From contig NZ_SEMC01000005.1 in NCBI RefSeq assembly GCF_004153195.1, forward strand, positions 62,001 to 126,000: a DNA stretch of 64,000 bases, in the 5' to 3' direction. This document shows positions 40,709 through 51,034 of the stretch, piece after piece. This stretch comes from Sporolactobacillus sp. THM19-2 (lineage in GTDB: Bacteria; Bacillota; Bacilli; Bacillales; Sporolactobacillaceae). The notes beneath the pieces were generated by a model. The model had not been told where the DNA came from and made no database searches. It saw only the letters and a program-made list of their open reading frames with translations. Numbering within the stretch: the first letter of the stretch is position 1; each line of letters opens with the position of its first letter. The translations under genes were made by a program, and so were the position numbers.

Positions 40709-41269
40709 TTGGCGTACCACTGGTTATTATTATGTATGTCTCCTCTTCATCGCTTTGCGGAATTCACTTTCTATTTCACTGTTTACGCTTTTTCAGGCTG
40801 GCTGCTGGAGAACGGCTACAGTTACGCTACTGCAGGTGTCTTTTATAAGAAGAATTTGCTCATTGGACCCTTTAAACCGATGTATGGTTTTGCACCCGTT
40901 CTGCTGGTCTTGCTCACAGGGACGGACAGGTCATGGGCCTGGCTTCTGCTCCTGAGTTTCATTATTCCGACGACTGTTGAGTATGTGAGCGGAGTCCTTT
41001 TACATAAATATACGGGATTCAGATGGTGGGATTATTCACACTTGCCCGCTCAGCTGCATGGGCATATCTGTCTGCCCTTTTCTTTGTGCTGGATGGTTCT
41101 TTCTGTTATCTGTATCAAGTGGATGCATCCCGCCGTTTCTTTCGCATTCACGTACCTTTCAGGTTTGTGGGAATCTGTCTGGCCGGCCGTCATCCTGTAT
41201 TTCTTCTTTGAATCGATCATGGCTGTCACAGGACAGTCCCCGCAAATGATTAGCAGAGAGGATTCGTGA
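40709..41269 (+). CDS. Putative ABC-transporter type IV (CmpB-like) membrane protein
   Basis: 186 residues from TTG 40709 (AAAGGA about 10 bases upstream); ATG 40736 is a possible shorter start. About five to six hydrophobic segments. FTVYAFSGWLLENGY, GPFKPMYGFAPVLL and the HKYTGFRWWDYSHLPAQLHGHICLPFSLCW block match the Firmicutes CmpB/DUF1113 membrane family as I remember it. The biochemical role is unknown; the transporter label is historic. Confidence 0.75.
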   Translation: MAYHWLLLCMSPLHRFAEFTFYFTVYAFSGWLLENGYSYATAGVFYKKNLLIGPFKPMYGFAPVLLVLLTGTDRSWAWLLLLSFIIPTTVEYVSGVLLHKYTGFRWWDYSHLPAQLHGHICLPFSLCWMVLSVICIKWMHPAVSFAFTYLSGLWESVWPAVILYFFFESIMAVTGQSPQMISREDS

Positions 41270-41321
41270 GGTGTATGGTTAAGAAGAATAGAATAACGAA
41301 GTAAAACCGGGGTGAAGACAC

Positions 41322-42320
41322 GTGTTAAGACTGAGTATACTGGAACAGGCACCGGTTTCGGAGGAATCAGCGCCGGAAGAGGCATTGAGAAACACGACAC
41401 GACTGGCTGTTGAAGCGGAGAAGTGGGGTTACCATCGGATCTGGTTTGCCGAGCATCATGGTTCTGAGGCACTGGCCAGCAGCTCACCTGAGGTGATGGT
41501 CGCTCATGTCGCGGCAAAAACGTCACGCATACATGTCGGATCAGGCGGCGTCCTCCTTCCGCACTATAGCCCGTTTAAAGTGGCGGAAAATTTTCATCTG
41601 CTGGAAAATCTCTATCCCGGTCGGATAGATCTGGGGATTGGCAGGGCGCCCGGTGGCATGCCTGGTGCGACGCGTGCATTAAATGACGGGATGCGGTGGG
41701 ATCTCAAGGATTATCCACGAAAAGTCCGGGATCTGATCGGGTATCTGACAGATCATTTACCTGACGGGCATCCCTTTCAGTCCGTACATGCGACGCCACT
41801 TGCACGCCGGCTGCCGGACATTTATCTGCTGGGTTCATCTGACGGCAGCGCAAGAGTGGCTGCGGAAACAGGTACACCGTTCATGTTTGCCCATTTTATC
41901 AATCCGAATGGTGGTGCAGAAGTGGTCCGGGCTTACCGATCCGCTTATCAGCCATCCGAAGCTTTTCCTGAACCGAAAGCCTCCGTCTGTATCTTCGTCG
42001 TCTGTGCCGAGACCGATCAGGAGGCTGATCGCCAGGCATCGACGCTGCGTTACTGGATGGTGAAAGCCAGCCAGGGGTGTTCTGTCCCCATTCCGGAAAC
42101 CAGTAAAGCAGTTCATTACCACCCTGCAGCATGGGAACGCGATCAGATCAAAGAAAATGAGGCACGGATCATCGTCGGAAATCCGCAGAAGGTGAGAATC
42201 GAGTTGGAGAAACTGGCGTCGATGTATCAGACAGATGAAGTGATGCTGATTACCAACATTTTTGACTTTCAGGCGAAACTGCGGTCATTTGAACTGATCG
42301 CCAGGGCCTTTCGGACTTGA
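41322..42320 (+). CDS. Luciferase-like (LLM-class) flavin-dependent monooxygenase
   Basis: 332 residues from GTG 41322 with GGGGTGA upstream. Bacterial-luciferase barrel: MLRLSILEQAP, the WGYHRIWFAEHHGSEALASSSPEVM block, HVGSGGVLLPHYSPFKVAENFHLLENLYPGRIDLGIGRAPGG and GSSDGSARVAAETG. These are typical of the YtmO/MsnO8-like subgroup using FMNH2 and oxygen. The substrate cannot be read from the sequence and the neighbours give no pathway hint. Confidence 0.88.
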   Translation: MLRLSILEQAPVSEESAPEEALRNTTRLAVEAEKWGYHRIWFAEHHGSEALASSSPEVMVAHVAAKTSRIHVGSGGVLLPHYSPFKVAENFHLLENLYPGRIDLGIGRAPGGMPGATRALNDGMRWDLKDYPRKVRDLIGYLTDHLPDGHPFQSVHATPLARRLPDIYLLGSSDGSARVAAETGTPFMFAHFINPNGGAEVVRAYRSAYQPSEAFPEPKASVCIFVVCAETDQEADRQASTLRYWMVKASQGCSVPIPETSKAVHYHPAAWERDQIKENEARIIVGNPQKVRIELEKLASMYQTDEVMLITNIFDFQAKLRSFELIARAFRT

Positions 42321-42390
42321 GCCGGTGCATTCATTTCTTGACGGATGATCTGAATCAGTGAGACAATAATATTCTGGTTATAGAGAAGGT

Positions 42391-42418
42391 AAGCGAGCAG
42401 TTGATGCCCGCTTCTTTT
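42391..42418 (+). terminator. Weak intrinsic terminator candidate after the monooxygenase gene
   Basis: Arms AAGCGAGC (42391-42398) and GCCCGCTT (42406-42413) with one mismatch, then CTTTT, just before rqcH. Confidence 0.4.
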
Positions 42419-42437
42419 GGAAATGGGGAAGTAATTT

Positions 42438-44189
42438 ATGGCTTACGATGGAATCGTGACACGTGCCGCCGTTCAGGGGTTACAGGACTTTGTCGGCGGC
42501 CGTGTGACAAAAATATATCAGCCGACGGCAACCGATCTGGTTTTCCATCTGCGCTCCCGCCGTGCGCGTGGGAAATTACTGATATCCATCAATGCGGCGT
42601 TCGCCCGGCTGCATCTGACGCATCTGGCTGAGGGCAATCCTCAGGCCCCGCCGATGTTCTGCATGCTTCTCAGAAAGCATCTGGAAGGCAGCATTATCGA
42701 TGCGATAGAACAGGTTGCCTTTGAGCGTATCATCCATATTGATTTAAGAGCACGGAATGAAATTGGCGATCTGACGCAGAAACAGCTGATCGTTGAACTG
42801 ATGGGAAGGCACAGTAATGTGATTCTCATTGATAAGGAAACCGGCCGCATTATTGACAGTATGAAGCATCTGACTCCGGCAGTGAATCGCTACCGGACCG
42901 TGCTGCCCGGAGAGACCTATGTCGCGCCTCCGGATCAGGGTAAAATGAATCCGCTTGACATGACTGCGAAGGATCTGATCCCCCACATTGAATGGAACAG
43001 TGGAAAGCTTGACAGGCAAATTGTCGGTGCTGTCAGCGGTTTTTCACCGCTGATCGGTCGGGAAATTCTGCGCCGGTCCGGTCTCCCGAATCAGGAAGGG
43101 ATTGCACGCGCCTTTCAGGGCATTCTTGATGCGATTCGGAATAACGATTATCACCCGAATATTGTGTACGGGAAGAACGGAAAAGATGAATGTCATGTAC
43201 TGGAGCTGACACATCTTGATGGGAAAAAAGAAACGTTTTCCAATGTGCACGATATGCTGGACCATTATTATGCTGTCAAAGCGGAAAATGACGCGGTCAG
43301 GCAGAAAGCCGGCGACCTGGAACATTTTGTAGCACGCGAACTGAAAAAGAATAAAGGAAAACTGAAGAAACTGGAAAAGACCATAAAAAGCGCTGAAAAC
43401 GCTGAGGAATATCGCCTTTTTGGAGAACTGCTGACGGCGAACATGCACCTGGTTAAAAGAGGTGACAAATCCGTTGAGGCGATTAATTATTATGACGAGA
43501 ATCAGTCGAAAATACGGATTGCCCTGAATCCCAATCGAACACCCTCGGAAAATGCTCAGGATTATTTTAAACACTACAACAAAGCAAAAACCGCGAAACG
43601 CGTCGTCGCGGATCAAATCAGGCGTACCCGGCAGGAGATTGACTACTTTGATACGCTGAAGCAACAGATACAGGTTGCATCAATAAAGGATATTGCGGAA
43701 ATCCGTGAAGAACTTGAAGATGGCGGTTATCTCAGAAAAAAAAGGCGCCCGCATCACAGAAAGAAGAACCACCGCCCGGAGATCGATCATTATTATGCAT
43801 CGGACGGAACCACCATTCTCGTCGGTAAGAACAATAAACAAAATGATTATCTGACCGGCAAAATAGCCGGAAGGGACCAGATCTGGCTCCATACGAAAAA
43901 TATTCCGGGGTCTCATGTGATTATCCGTTCGACCGACCCGAATGAAAAGACGCTCTCGGAAGCTGCTGTACTCGCAGCCTTTTTCAGTAAATCACGAATG
44001 GGGAGCCGGGTTCCCGTTGATTACACGAAAGTACGGTATGTAAAAAAACCGGGTGGAGCGAAACCGGGATTCGTCATTTATACCGACCAGAAGACCCTGT
44101 TTGTCACGCCTGATGAGTCCCAGGTCCTGAAATTAAAAAACAAACCGGGTGCGGAAGACAGTGGAGCGAAGACCGGAAAGGGACAATGA
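42438..44189 (+). CDS. rqcH: RqcH (NFACT/Rqc2 homologue), ribosome quality control
   Basis: Binds stalled 50S subunits with peptidyl-tRNA and recruits tRNA-Ala to add C-terminal alanine tails. 583 residues: NFACT-N (about 1-180; EIGDLTQKQLIVELMGRHSNVILID), helix-hairpin-helix region (about 180-240), coiled coil (about 280-420, with KLKKLEKTIKSAENAEEYRLFGELL), and NFACT-R (about 455-565; YASDGTTILVGKNNKQNDYL, IWLHTKNIPGSHVII). The functional Asp-Arg pair of B. subtilis (97-98) appears to be Glu96-Arg97 here. It is the yloA position. Confidence 0.92.
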   Translation: MAYDGIVTRAAVQGLQDFVGGRVTKIYQPTATDLVFHLRSRRARGKLLISINAAFARLHLTHLAEGNPQAPPMFCMLLRKHLEGSIIDAIEQVAFERIIHIDLRARNEIGDLTQKQLIVELMGRHSNVILIDKETGRIIDSMKHLTPAVNRYRTVLPGETYVAPPDQGKMNPLDMTAKDLIPHIEWNSGKLDRQIVGAVSGFSPLIGREILRRSGLPNQEGIARAFQGILDAIRNNDYHPNIVYGKNGKDECHVLELTHLDGKKETFSNVHDMLDHYYAVKAENDAVRQKAGDLEHFVARELKKNKGKLKKLEKTIKSAENAEEYRLFGELLTANMHLVKRGDKSVEAINYYDENQSKIRIALNPNRTPSENAQDYFKHYNKAKTAKRVVADQIRRTRQEIDYFDTLKQQIQVASIKDIAEIREELEDGGYLRKKRRPHHRKKNHRPEIDHYYASDGTTILVGKNNKQNDYLTGKIAGRDQIWLHTKNIPGSHVIIRSTDPNEKTLSEAAVLAAFFSKSRMGSRVPVDYTKVRYVKKPGGAKPGFVIYTDQKTLFVTPDESQVLKLKNKPGAEDSGAKTGKGQ

Positions 44190-44291
44190 GACCGCCAACT
44201 TCATTTTTTCTTCTGCCGGTTCATTTACTGCGGTGAATGAACTTGCTTCCGGTCTGTCTGATTGTATAGAATGGGATATGGAAGTGATCAG

Positions 44292-45179
44292 ATGATAACG
44301 AGCATGACAGGTTTTGGATCTTCAGTCATAGAGGAGGGATCAACACGTATCGGCATCGAACTGAAATCGGTTAACCACCGTTTTCTTGATCTGACGTTGA
44401 ATATGCCGCACCCCCTTATGTATCTGGAGAACCAGATAAAGGATTGTGTTCGATCGCATGTCAGACGCGGCGCTTTATCCCTTTATCTATCTGTTGAAGG
44501 CAGTACTTCGGTTTCGCCGACGATTCATACGAACTGGGACGTCGTGGACCAGTATGTTGAATCGGCGAGAGAAATGAGTCGCCGTATCGGTGCGGATTCA
44601 TGGGATTATAGCCGGATCATGATGCTGCCCGGAGTGTTCAGTATCAGAGAAGCGGACGATGAGGCTGCCAAAAAAATAGAACCTCTTGTCTTGAAGGCTG
44701 TGGAACTGGCCTGCCTGCGGCTTGTTGACATGCGTCGCATCGAAGGCGGAAAATTGAGGAAAGATCTGCTGGAGAAGGTTTCCGCCATCGAGGAGCATAT
44801 GGCCGAACTGAAAGAAGAAGCACCACATGTTCGTCAGCACTATGCTGAACGACTGCGTGCATCGGTAACTGATTTTCTGGAAAAGCATACACTTGATGAG
44901 AACAGACTTATGAATGAGGTTGCGGTTTTTGCGGACAAGTCGGCCATTGACGAAGAACTGACCCGCATGGACAGTCACCTGAGTCAGTTCCGCACCCTTC
45001 TGGATCTATCATCTGATTCTCGACCGGTTGGCAGACAGCTTGATTTCTTAATCCAGGAAATGAACCGCGAGATGAATACAATCGGTTCAAAGGGAAACAG
45101 CATAACGATCAGCCATCAGGTGGTCACGATAAAAAGTGAGATAGAAAAGTTGCGGGAACAGGTTCAGAATGTCGAATAA
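44292..45179 (+). CDS. yloC: YicC/YloC-family endoribonuclease
   Basis: ATG 44292 gives the family start MITSMTGFGSS; GGAAGTGATC precedes it. The frame extends upstream to 44262 without family similarity. 295 residues: an N-terminal YicC domain (ELKSVNHRFLDLTLNMP) and the C-terminal DUF1732 block (LNRE-like FLIQEMNREMNTIGSKGNS). Family members are metal-dependent endoribonucleases; the target here is unknown. It follows rqcH by about 100 bp; yloB is absent. Confidence 0.92.
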   Translation: MITSMTGFGSSVIEEGSTRIGIELKSVNHRFLDLTLNMPHPLMYLENQIKDCVRSHVRRGALSLYLSVEGSTSVSPTIHTNWDVVDQYVESAREMSRRIGADSWDYSRIMMLPGVFSIREADDEAAKKIEPLVLKAVELACLRLVDMRRIEGGKLRKDLLEKVSAIEEHMAELKEEAPHVRQHYAERLRASVTDFLEKHTLDENRLMNEVAVFADKSAIDEELTRMDSHLSQFRTLLDLSSDSRPVGRQLDFLIQEMNREMNTIGSKGNSITISHQVVTIKSEIEKLREQVQNVE

Positions 45180-45190
45180 TGTTATAATAA

Positions 45191-46089
<899 letters not shown>

Positions 46090-46096
46090 GAAAAGA

Positions 46097-46258
46097 ATAA
46101 AGTGAAACTTCAATCAGTGGGGGTTTCTTCATCCCCACTGATTGTCAGTTGAACCCATTGGGCTTTTGTGGGCGGTTATCCCCCACCTGGGCATGTTCGT
46201 TTACCCTCATTACCCTGAGCTGGGGGTCTGACTGTCCGTTCATGCAAACGGGTACAAA
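46097..46258 (+). repeat. Structured repeat element, copy B
   Basis: Second copy of the element at 33857-34013, same orientation. It begins after ATAAA (46097-46101) and ends near ACAAA (46254-46258), a degenerate form of the same flank. Hairpin 1 is perfect here (CAATCAGTGGGG/CCCCACTGATTG). In the long stem two substitutions relative to copy A turn Watson-Crick pairs into G-T pairs and keep the pairing on the + strand. It lies in the 323-bp rpoZ-coaBC gap; the terminator follows directly. Confidence 0.8.
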
Positions 46259-46259
46259 G

Positions 46260-46289
46260 CAACAACCTCAGATCGGGTTGTTGTTTTTT
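46260..46289 (+). terminator. Intrinsic terminator after rpoZ and repeat copy B
   Basis: Arms CAACAACC (46260-46267) and GGTTGTTG (46276-46283), then TTTTTT. The remaining 123 bp to coaBC show nothing clear. Confidence 0.8.
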
Positions 46290-46412
46290 CTACTGAGTGA
46301 AATGATGAAATTTTTGCGGGAAAAAGGATCAGAAAATGAAGCCTCTGACGGCGCCTGTAACTTGCCGGTCGCCAGGCTTTTCTGTATATTTTTTCAAAAG
46401 GAAGTGAAATAG

Positions 46413-47627
46413 ATGGCGCTTTCCGGGAAAAAGATCATCCTTGGCGTGACCGGAGGAATTGCCGCCTATAAGTCTGCTGAACTGGCAAGCCGACTGGTAA
46501 AATCCGGTGCAGATGTTCAGGTGATTATGAGCCAGGCGGCCAGAAAGTTTGTCGGATCAGCGACTTTTCAGGCTTTGACACGCCATTCGGTTTATGATTC
46601 GGTCATCATTGATGAAAAAGAAGGGCAGATTGCTCATATTGATCTGGCCGATCAGGCAGATCTTGTCCTGATTGCACCGGCTACGGCGAACACCATCGGG
46701 CGGCTTGCCGCCGGACTGTCCGATGATATGCTGACCTGCGTCACTCTGGCGACAAAGGCTCCTGTCTGGGTTGCTCCGGCAATGAATGTGAATATGTACG
46801 GGCACCCTGCCGTCCAGAAGAACCTGAAAACACTTGCGGAATTTGGTTACCGGATCATCGGACCGGATTCAGGCCAACTTGCCTGCGGCTGGACCGGAAA
46901 GGGACGCCTGGTCGATCCAGAAGAGATCTCTCGTCAATTGGAAACCTTCTTTTCTGCAGGAAGCGGCCAGTTGCTAAAAGGGAGGCAGATTCTGGTCACA
47001 GCCGGCCCGACCCGGGAAAATCTCGATCCTGTCCGCTTTTTCAGCAACAGGTCCAGCGGGAAAATGGGCTATGCCATTGCTGAAGCGGCAAAATGTGCAG
47101 GGGCTGAAGTGACTCTCGTTACCGGGCCGACCGCCATTCCGGCGCCGAAAGGGTTGCATGTCATACCTGTCCTATCTGCCTCTGACATGTATCAGGCGGT
47201 GATCAGCCATTATGAGCATATGGATGCCGTCATTAAAGCAGCTGCAGTAGCGGATTACCGGCCGGATCAGGTCAGTGATGAAAAGATAAAGAAGGGAACC
47301 GGACCTTTTATTGTGAAACTGGTGCGGAATCCGGATATCCTTATGGAACTGGGCAGACGGAAGAAGCAGCAGGTACTTGTCGGTTTTGCGGCTGAAACAG
47401 ACGGCCTTGAAGAGCACGCCGTCGAAAAACTGAACAAAAAAAATCTGGATCTCCTGGTCGGAAATTATGCTTCAGACAGTTTCGGAAAAGAAACAAACAG
47501 GGTTACCCTGTTCTTTGCGTCCGGGGAGCGTGAAGAGCTGGGGACCCTGCCCAAGGCCGAAGTTGCTGAAAAAATATGCGAAGCGGTTGCCGGAATGCTC
47601 CATTCAGGTGCGGACGTTGATCGCTGA
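46413..47627 (+). CDS. coaBC: Bifunctional phosphopantothenoylcysteine decarboxylase / phosphopantothenate-cysteine ligase
   Basis: Two steps of coenzyme A synthesis. 404 residues: an N-terminal FMN-binding CoaC domain (GVTGGIAAYKSAELASRL, APAMNVNMYGHPAVQKNL, and ACGWTGKGRLVDP with the active-site Cys) and a C-terminal CoaB domain from about 190 (ILVTAGPTRENLDPVRFFSNRSSGKMGYAIA). GGAAGTGA precedes the ATG. It overlaps priA by 11 bases. Confidence 0.96.
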   Translation: MALSGKKIILGVTGGIAAYKSAELASRLVKSGADVQVIMSQAARKFVGSATFQALTRHSVYDSVIIDEKEGQIAHIDLADQADLVLIAPATANTIGRLAAGLSDDMLTCVTLATKAPVWVAPAMNVNMYGHPAVQKNLKTLAEFGYRIIGPDSGQLACGWTGKGRLVDPEEISRQLETFFSAGSGQLLKGRQILVTAGPTRENLDPVRFFSNRSSGKMGYAIAEAAKCAGAEVTLVTGPTAIPAPKGLHVIPVLSASDMYQAVISHYEHMDAVIKAAAVADYRPDQVSDEKIKKGTGPFIVKLVRNPDILMELGRRKKQQVLVGFAAETDGLEEHAVEKLNKKNLDLLVGNYASDSFGKETNRVTLFFASGEREELGTLPKAEVAEKICEAVAGMLHSGADVDR

Positions 47628-50034
47628 AGTCTATGTAGATATCCCCGCCCGTGCGGTGGACAAGCCGTTTGATTACAAAGTTCCTGATTCACTTGAGCAA
47701 TTCATTCGTCCGGGAATGCGCGTCACGGTCCCCTTCGGCAGGGTGAAGCGGCTTGGCTTTGTCACGGCATTAAAGAATCACACAGATTTTACAAAATTGA
47801 GAAATATTGATCAGGTCATCGACCATATACCCGTACTGACGGACGAATTACTAGATCTTGGACGCTGGATTGCCGATACAACACTCTGCATGACGATTAC
47901 TGCCTATCAGGCGATGCTCCCCGCAGTGATGAAAGCTGACTACGGGAAAGTGATACAGCTGGAAAATACGGAAAAGCTGAAAGACGTTCATCCGGATCTT
48001 GTCCCCTTTTATTCATCCGGTGACTCAATAAAGTGGGAAGATGCCGTCAGGAGTCATCCGGAAAAGTTAAATGAGATCAATCGGGCGCTGTCTGACGGCA
48101 CTTTATCTTTGCATCAGCAGATTCACAATCAGGCAAGGGTAAAGAAGATCATCACCGTGACGCCCGCTGTTTCTTTAGAAACACTGGAGGAAGCGGCCAA
48201 ATCATTGAACCGGCGTTACAAGCGGCAGAGAGAAGTATTAGACTTTTTTATCCATCATCCGGCCGCTTCACATGTACTTGCAGATTTGGTGAACAGATAC
48301 GGTTTATCAAGAGAGGCGATCAGCCATTTTATTAAAAAAGGGGTTCTCCGTAAGGAAAAACAGGAGTACTTTCGGGATCCTTACAGGGAACTGAACCAGG
48401 TCAGAACACAAGCGCTGACTCTGACGCAGGAACAGCACGCTGCACTCAAACCGATCCTCCATGCGATTGAATCAGATGAAGACCGGGTTTTTCTCTGTCA
48501 TGGGGTGACCGGCAGTGGAAAAACAGAAATCTATCTGCAGGCGATCCAGAGAGTGATTGATCTGGGTAAAGAAGCAATCGTGCTCGTACCGGAGATTTCT
48601 CTGACCCCGCAGATGGTCCACCGTTTCAAGGGACGGTTCGGTGATCTGGTGGCGGTGATGCACAGTGGATTAAGCCGCGGCGAGAAATATGATGAATGGC
48701 GGAAGATCCGGGAAGGTCGTGTGAAGGTTGCCGTCGGGGCCCGTTCAGCTGTCTTTGCCCCGTTCAGCCGGCTGGGCCTGATCATTATTGATGAAGAACA
48801 CGAATCAAGCTATAAGCAGGAAGACAGCCCGCGTTATCATGCCCGTGACGTTGCGATATACCGGAGCCGGTACAACAGGTGTCCGGTCGTCCTCGGAAGT
48901 GCCACACCTTCTCTGGAGTCTTATGCCCGCGCGAAGAAAAATGTGTATTCATTGCTTCTTTTGAAGGAACGCTTTAATCATCATCCGCTTCCGCCTGTGA
49001 AAATCGTTGATATGCGGGAAGAAATGCGTGATGGGAACCGATCCATGTTCTCAACTGCCCTTTTTAATCTGATTAAAGACCGGATAAAGAAGAAGGAGCA
49101 GACCGTCCTTTTTCTGAACAGGCGCGGATATTCAACTTTTGTTATGTGCCGTTCCTGCGGTGAGGTTCTGCGCTGCCCGCACTGCGATATATCACTGACC
49201 TATCATCGAACCGAGCAGCTGTTAAAATGCCATTACTGCGGGTATGCGCAGCAGATTCCGCAGACATGTCCGGCATGTGGCAGTGATTCGATGCGTTACT
49301 TTGGTACGGGCACGCAAAAAGTTGAGGCTGAACTGAATCGACTGATTCCGGAAGCCCGTATCATTCGCATGGATGTCGATACAACACGTCAGAAGGGCGG
49401 GCATGAACGGCTTTTACGACGCTTCGGTGAAGGAAAAGCGGACATTCTGCTTGGGACACAGATGATTGCGAAAGGCCTTGATTTTCCTGAAGTGACACTT
49501 GTCGGGGTCCTGGCAGCCGATTCCATGCTGTATCTGCCTGATTTTCGCGCTTCCGAACGGACCTTTCAGCTGCTGACTCAGGTATCCGGACGGGCGGGGC
49601 GGCATGATCTGCCCGGGTCAGTCATTATTCAGAGCTACGATCCGGATCATTATGCCGTTGTCGATGCGGCATCACATGATTATGAAACCTTTTATCAGCA
49701 GGAAATGCAGATTCGCTATCGTCATGGTTATCCGCCATTCTATTATCTGGTATTGATCCGTATCACACATACCGATCCGGGACAGGCATCGGTGGCAGCG
49801 GGACGTATCGCTGAGATACTAAAAAGAAACCTGAGCTCCTCTGCACAGATTTTTGGTCCCGTTGTTCCCGCAATAGCCAGGATCAAAGATAGATATCGCT
49901 ATCAGTGCATGGTAAAATACAAGAAAGAGCCGGAACTTCTGCCTGTTCTGAGAAAAATTATCGGCCATTTCCAGGAGCCGGGGAAAAACAGCCTGCAGCT
50001 GGTTGTAGACATCAATCCGGTTGTTTTCATGTAG
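47617..50034 (+). CDS. priA: Primosomal protein N' (replication restart helicase)
   Basis: DEXH helicase that reloads the replisome at stalled forks. TTG 47617 with AGGTG upstream gives MIAEVYVDIPARAVDKPFDY, the family start, and 805 residues; the frame extends upstream inside coaBC. Walker A GVTGSGKTEIYLQAI, DEEH in IIIDEEHESSYKQ, a cysteine-rich zinc region (CRSCGEVLRCPHCDISL and CHYCGYAQQIPQTCPACGS) and QVSGRAGR (motif VI). Confidence 0.96.
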   Translation: MIAEVYVDIPARAVDKPFDYKVPDSLEQFIRPGMRVTVPFGRVKRLGFVTALKNHTDFTKLRNIDQVIDHIPVLTDELLDLGRWIADTTLCMTITAYQAMLPAVMKADYGKVIQLENTEKLKDVHPDLVPFYSSGDSIKWEDAVRSHPEKLNEINRALSDGTLSLHQQIHNQARVKKIITVTPAVSLETLEEAAKSLNRRYKRQREVLDFFIHHPAASHVLADLVNRYGLSREAISHFIKKGVLRKEKQEYFRDPYRELNQVRTQALTLTQEQHAALKPILHAIESDEDRVFLCHGVTGSGKTEIYLQAIQRVIDLGKEAIVLVPEISLTPQMVHRFKGRFGDLVAVMHSGLSRGEKYDEWRKIREGRVKVAVGARSAVFAPFSRLGLIIIDEEHESSYKQEDSPRYHARDVAIYRSRYNRCPVVLGSATPSLESYARAKKNVYSLLLLKERFNHHPLPPVKIVDMREEMRDGNRSMFSTALFNLIKDRIKKKEQTVLFLNRRGYSTFVMCRSCGEVLRCPHCDISLTYHRTEQLLKCHYCGYAQQIPQTCPACGSDSMRYFGTGTQKVEAELNRLIPEARIIRMDVDTTRQKGGHERLLRRFGEGKADILLGTQMIAKGLDFPEVTLVGVLAADSMLYLPDFRASERTFQLLTQVSGRAGRHDLPGSVIIQSYDPDHYAVVDAASHDYETFYQQEMQIRYRHGYPPFYYLVLIRITHTDPGQASVAAGRIAEILKRNLSSSAQIFGPVVPAIARIKDRYRYQCMVKYKKEPELLPVLRKIIGHFQEPGKNSLQLVVDINPVVFM

Positions 50035-50068
50035 CCGTCACCGGTTTGAAAAGAAGGATGATAATACG

Positions 50069-51034
50069 ATGAAGATTGTTTTCATGGGAACGCCTGACTT
50101 TTCCGTTCCCGTTTTACAGAAATTAATAGATCATGAAAATATTGAAGTGGCGTGTGTTGTGACCCAGCCGGACCGTCCGAAAGGCAGAAAGCAGGTGCTT
50201 ACCGCACCGCCTGTTAAAAAAATCGCACAAAAATATGGGATACCGGTTCTGCAGCCGGAAAAGGTAAGGAAACCGGAAGCCGTGCAGCAGATTCTCGCCT
50301 GCCGGCCGGATGTGCTGATTACAGCGGCTTACGGTCAGATATTGCCTCAGCCGCTGCTTGACGGTCCGCGTCTGGGCTGTATCAATGTCCATGCTTCATT
50401 ACTTCCCGCTTACAGGGGGGCAGCCCCGATTCAAAAGGCGATCATAGATGGAAAACAGGAAACAGGCGTGACCATTATGTATATGGTCAAAAAGCTGGAT
50501 GCAGGAGACATTCTCGCCCAGGTTCGGGTGCCAATTACTGATGATGAGACATTCGGGACGCTTCACGATAAACTGAGTGAGGCGGGAAGCCGTCTGCTCA
50601 TGAAAACACTGCCTGACCTTGCAAAGGGTATCCTGACGCCGGTGAAGCAGGACGAGGCGCATGTCACTTTTGCTCCGAGCATAAAACGCGCGGATGAATC
50701 CATCGACTGGAGAAGATCCGCTTCGGACATACGCAATCTAATCCGCGGGCTGAATCCATTTCCGGGGGCACATACGACCATAAACGGGGAAAACTTTAAA
50801 ATATTTCAGGCGCTCCTTTCTGATCAGCCAAGTGCAGATAGGAAACCGGGTACCGTTTTATCTGTCGAACAGGACAGTTTTTCAGTCGCAACCGGATCAG
50901 GCGGCTGCCTGAAAGTGATTGAATGTCAGCCTGCCGGCAAAAAAAGGATGCGTGTTGCTGATTATCTTCACGGTCGATCATTGAAGGATGGAACGGTATT
51001 GGGGGAAGAAAATGAAAAAAACCGGCGCCCGTGA
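50069..51034 (+). CDS. fmt: Methionyl-tRNA formyltransferase
   Basis: Formylates initiator Met-tRNA. ATG 50069 (MKIVFMGTPDFSVPVLQKL) follows AAGAAGGATGAT; a longer frame to 50021 lacks similarity. 321 residues with the SLLPAYRGAAPI motif (folate and catalytic region), NVHASLLP, and a C-terminal tRNA-binding domain from about 205. The def gene that usually precedes it is missing; it overlaps rsmB by 23 bases. Confidence 0.96.
   Translation: MKIVFMGTPDFSVPVLQKLIDHENIEVACVVTQPDRPKGRKQVLTAPPVKKIAQKYGIPVLQPEKVRKPEAVQQILACRPDVLITAAYGQILPQPLLDGPRLGCINVHASLLPAYRGAAPIQKAIIDGKQETGVTIMYMVKKLDAGDILAQVRVPITDDETFGTLHDKLSEAGSRLLMKTLPDLAKGILTPVKQDEAHVTFAPSIKRADESIDWRRSASDIRNLIRGLNPFPGAHTTINGENFKIFQALLSDQPSADRKPGTVLSVEQDSFSVATGSGGCLKVIECQPAGKKRMRVADYLHGRSLKDGTVLGEENEKNRRP

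Noticed and set aside
42338-42367. Promoter TTGACG-18-GACAAT before rqcH
   Set aside because: The -10 is poor, and a terminator-like hairpin (42391-42418) lies between it and the gene.
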